Positions 62,103 through 64,000 of a DNA stretch of 64,000 bases are shown here, piece by piece. Location of the stretch: positions 62,001-126,000 of the forward strand of contig NZ_DATJCH010000024.1 of assembly GCF_035514885.1 (NCBI RefSeq). The letters run 5' to 3'. Origin of the DNA: Albibacterium sp035514885 (GTDB lineage: Bacteria; Bacteroidota; Bacteroidia; Sphingobacteriales; Sphingobacteriaceae). The notes beneath the pieces were generated by a model. That model had not been told where the DNA came from. It did no database searches and saw only the letters and a program-made list of their open reading frames with translations. Every line of letters begins with the position of its first letter. The first letter of the stretch is position 1. The translations under genes and the position numbers were made by a program.

Positions 62103-62630
62103 ATGGGCAAAAGTATTAACCGAATAATCAAAACAAGATTGAGCATTAGTATCTCCATGATTCTGATGCTTTTCATAACTTCTTGCAAATTCAATTCAAA
62201 AATGCAAAACCCTGGAGCAGAATTTCTCCAGGGATCTTGGATAGCTGAAAGTGTTCCGAATCAGGACAAACTGCAGCGCTATGAACTTTACGATTTCAAA
62301 TTCAATTGTGACTCTGTTTATGTAAAGATCAAAACATTCTCTAAAACGAAAATGGATATAGATTCCTGCTATGGAAATGGTGAATGGAGTGAATATGCAA
62401 GAGGCGTTTATGTAGTTCGGGGAGATAGTTTAATAATTGAAGCCACTTACACCCATGAAAACTGGCGACAGAAACTGACGGGGTGCCACCACATTGGCCA
62501 GTATTTGCCTCGCTTTAAAATAGCTCAGCAAACAAGCGATTCACTATATCTCGAAAACCGCTATAGCCACATTCCTATTGAGTTAAGAAAAACGGCTACA
62601 ACAACATGTATACCAAAGGAGGTATATTAA
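62103..62630 (+). CDS. Small lipoprotein of unknown function behind fumC
   Basis: A 175-residue protein with a lipobox signal (LMLFITSCKFN, Cys28). The mature part has a lipocalin-like or beta-barrel look (LQGSWIAESVPN, then regular strands, with paired Cys residues in FKFNCDSVY, DSCYGNGEW and LTGCHHIG). It starts one base after fumC ends, so it is co-transcribed, and homologues are often mislabelled fumarate hydratase for that reason. No catalytic motif is present. Its stop overlaps that of the convergent cyclo-ligase gene by 3 bp. The function is unknown. Confidence 0.8.
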   Translation: MGKSINRIIKTRLSISISMILMLFITSCKFNSKMQNPGAEFLQGSWIAESVPNQDKLQRYELYDFKFNCDSVYVKIKTFSKTKMDIDSCYGNGEWSEYARGVYVVRGDSLIIEATYTHENWRQKLTGCHHIGQYLPRFKIAQQTSDSLYLENRYSHIPIELRKTATTTCIPKEVY

Positions 62631-63208
62631 AAGCCTTTAAATTCCCAGATAGTGTTTGGAGTAATGCAATAATCCAATGGCACATCCAATGCATTAGTAT
62701 CTTCAATTGAATTAACCGGCTCAAACAGGGAAAGACCAACCTTCAAACAATCAGGGCGACAAGTAGAAAGGAAACGATCGTAGAATCCCTTGCCATAACC
62801 TACCCTATTACCCATCCTATCGAAAGCTAAAAGAGGGAGTAACACAATATCAAGTTGTTCGGATAAGACTACTTTCCCTGATCTAGGTTCCTCAATGCCC
62901 CATTCATTTAATTCAAGTAATTGACCCTTCTCCCATGCATAATGATGCATAGCCAAAGATTCCATATCGGATTTAGATAGTACCAGTTGTATTTGAGGAT
63001 AAGCAGATTGAAGCCAATCAATCAATAAAACAGTATTGGGTTCTCTATAGTGTTTTATTGGAAAAAATATATGTATATAAGTGAACTTTGACCAATTGAA
63101 CTGCTGAAATTGTCTCAGCAGTTCATTATTGAGCGAATCTTCTTCTTCCTTAGTTAAAAGTAGACGTGTCTTCTTAAATTGCGCTCGTAATTCCTTTTTA
63201 GTCGCCAT
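62627..63208 (-). CDS. 5-formyltetrahydrofolate cyclo-ligase
   Basis: A 193-residue enzyme that returns 5-formyl-THF to the folate pool with ATP. The N-terminal basic helix KKELRAQFKKTRLLLTKEE, the DIVLLPLLAFDRMGNRVGYG block and the ATP-binding GYGKGFYDRFL motif (about 138-148) are typical. It lies 15 bp behind efp on the same strand and probably shares its promoter. The length is normal. Confidence 0.94.
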   Translation of the reverse strand: MATKKELRAQFKKTRLLLTKEEEDSLNNELLRQFQQFNWSKFTYIHIFFPIKHYREPNTVLLIDWLQSAYPQIQLVLSKSDMESLAMHHYAWEKGQLLELNEWGIEEPRSGKVVLSEQLDIVLLPLLAFDRMGNRVGYGKGFYDRFLSTCRPDCLKVGLSLFEPVNSIEDTNALDVPLDYCITPNTIWEFKGF

Positions 63209-63223
63209 TTAAATACATAAAAT

Positions 63224-63784
63224 CTACTTTACGCGTTCAATGTAATTACCTGTGCGTGTATCTATCTTAACACGATCGCCTTGATTTATAAATAACGGAA
63301 CCTTAATTTCAACTCCGGTTTCAACAGTAGCATTTTTAAGAGCACCTGTAGAAGTATCTCCTTTAACAGCAGGCTCACTATATGTAATTTCAAGCTCTAC
63401 GCTTGTAGGCGCACTTGCGATGATAGGTTCATCACTCTCAAAAGCAACAATCACATCCATTCCTTCTTTTAAGAATCGTGCTGTATCACCAAACAGATGC
63501 TTAGGGATATTAAATTGCTCATAACTGCTGTTATCCATTACAACAAAGAAATCGCCTTCATCATATAAGTATTGATAGTCGTTTGTTTCAACACGAGCTA
63601 TTTCTACTTCCTCATCTGTACGAAATCGATATTCAGCAATCTTGCCTGTTTTAACATTTCGCATTCTGGCTTGATAAAAAGCTCGTAGATTTCCAGGAGT
63701 CCGATGTATAAATTCTTCAACTGTAACTAACTCGCCATTAAATCTTAAAACATTCCCTGTTTTTACGTCCGAAGCCTTTGCCAT
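63224..63784 (-). CDS. efp: Translation elongation factor P
   Basis: A 186-residue EF-P with three beta-barrel domains: the KOW-like domain 1 (1-63), domain 2 (about 65-128) and a C-terminal S1-like domain ending in GDRVKIDTRTGNYIERV. It relieves ribosomes stalled at polyproline. The tip loop of domain 1, which normally bears Lys34 or Arg32 for modification, reads PGNLRAF (30-36): Asn stands where the modified residue is expected, with Arg34 two positions on. No epmA, epmB or earP gene lies in the window. It has an exact -7 element at 63822-63829. Confidence 0.96.
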   Translation of the reverse strand: MAKASDVKTGNVLRFNGELVTVEEFIHRTPGNLRAFYQARMRNVKTGKIAEYRFRTDEEVEIARVETNDYQYLYDEGDFFVVMDNSSYEQFNIPKHLFGDTARFLKEGMDVIVAFESDEPIIASAPTSVELEITYSEPAVKGDTSTGALKNATVETGVEIKVPLFINQGDRVKIDTRTGNYIERVK

Positions 63785-63821
63785 TTAATTATAATTTATT
63801 TGATTCAATAATATTTCCTAA

Positions 63822-63829
63822 CAAATATA
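63822..63829 (-). promoter_or_regulatory. -7 promoter element of efp
   Basis: TATATTTG on the minus strand, an exact TAnnTTTG match, 38 bp upstream of the start codon. Confidence 0.5.
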
Positions 63830-63870
63830 ATCGTTTAATACCTATCTGCAAAAACCAACAGTGGGCACAA

Positions 63871-64000
63871 TTATTTATAATCTTGAATGGTCAAATGATT
63901 TGTACAGAAGCTATACTCATGAAGCTGATTAGAACATACGATAAGCATTCGCTGTTTCGAAAAATCATTAATAAGCTGATGATACCATTCAATACCTTGA
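63871..64000 (-). CDS. 3' end of a gene cut by the window edge, possibly an ABC transporter ATPase
   Basis: The last 42 codons of a minus-strand gene end at TAA (63871-63873), 87 bp before efp. The visible end reads QGIEWYHQLINDF, then RMLIVCSNQLHEYSFC, and closes with IQDYK. A serine-asparagine pair behind a hydrophobic strand, followed by an aromatic EYxFC stretch, resembles the C-terminus of small ABC ATPases found near efp and lpxA in Bacteroidota. The catalytic motifs lie outside the window, so this is tentative. Confidence 0.45.
   Translation of the reverse strand, partial: QGIEWYHQLINDFSKQRMLIVCSNQLHEYSFCTNHLTIQDYK

Overview
The window is AT-rich DNA from a member of the Bacteroidota, most likely the Sphingobacteriales (Pedobacter/Solitalea-like); a genus cannot be fixed from the sequence. 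The reasons are two SusC/SusD pairs, a hybrid two-component regulator, TAnnTTTG-type -7 promoter elements, the clustered argG-C-D-F'-B-proC-E-H operon typical of the phylum, and DUF4954/DUF1735 families. No tRNA, rRNA, insertion sequence, prophage or CRISPR array was seen.

Region 1 (1-20.6 kb) is a polysaccharide utilisation locus that looks built for alpha-mannan or high-mannose N-glycans. One minus-strand operon carries an IPT/NHL lipoprotein, SusC, SusD and a DUF1735-type lipoprotein and runs off the left edge. A hybrid two-component sensor (HTCS), a secreted endonuclease/exonuclease/phosphatase-fold enzyme and a LacI-type regulator follow. A second minus-strand operon carries GH125 and GH92 alpha-mannosidases, a ROK sugar kinase and an MFS sugar importer. 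Together they outline glycan capture, trimming by the mannosidases, import of the monosaccharide and its phosphorylation. The 575-bp gap in front of the SusCD operon holds a TACATTTG promoter element, a 21-bp-spaced direct repeat suited to the AraC-type output domain of the HTCS, hairpins, and a short leader ORF with an A8 run. A LacI-like operator lies in front of the mannosidase operon.

Region 2 (21-29 kb) holds a flavin disulfide reductase, a secreted alpha/beta hydrolase and a second SusC/SusD pair without a local regulator, closed by a terminator with a perfect 27-bp stem. Region 3 (29-45.4 kb) is mostly housekeeping and envelope: DUF4954 protein, UspA, two TonB-dependent siderophore-type receptors, a lactonase, exonuclease VII, dipeptidyl-peptidase III, TrmB, GDP-fucose synthase, a YtxH/holin-like/coiled-coil trio, and a cold-shock protein.

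Region 4 (45.5-56.8 kb) has a NagZ-type GH3 and the arginine operon. The operon is preceded by a previously uncalled 44-codon leader peptide with five Arg codons and a 10-bp hairpin, a probable attenuator. The transcarbamylase has Val at position 90, which predicts the N-succinylornithine rather than N-acetylornithine route. Region 5 (56.8-64 kb) holds hisS, a UPF0173 hydrolase, YbaB, a serine hydrolase, fumC, a small lipoprotein, 5-formyl-THF cyclo-ligase, EF-P with an unusual tip loop, and the 3' end of a further gene.

Five start codons were moved downstream (TonB receptor at 34629, fcl at 42921, argB at 52695, hisS at 58162, fumC at 60704), four of them because a promoter element overlaps or follows the longer start.
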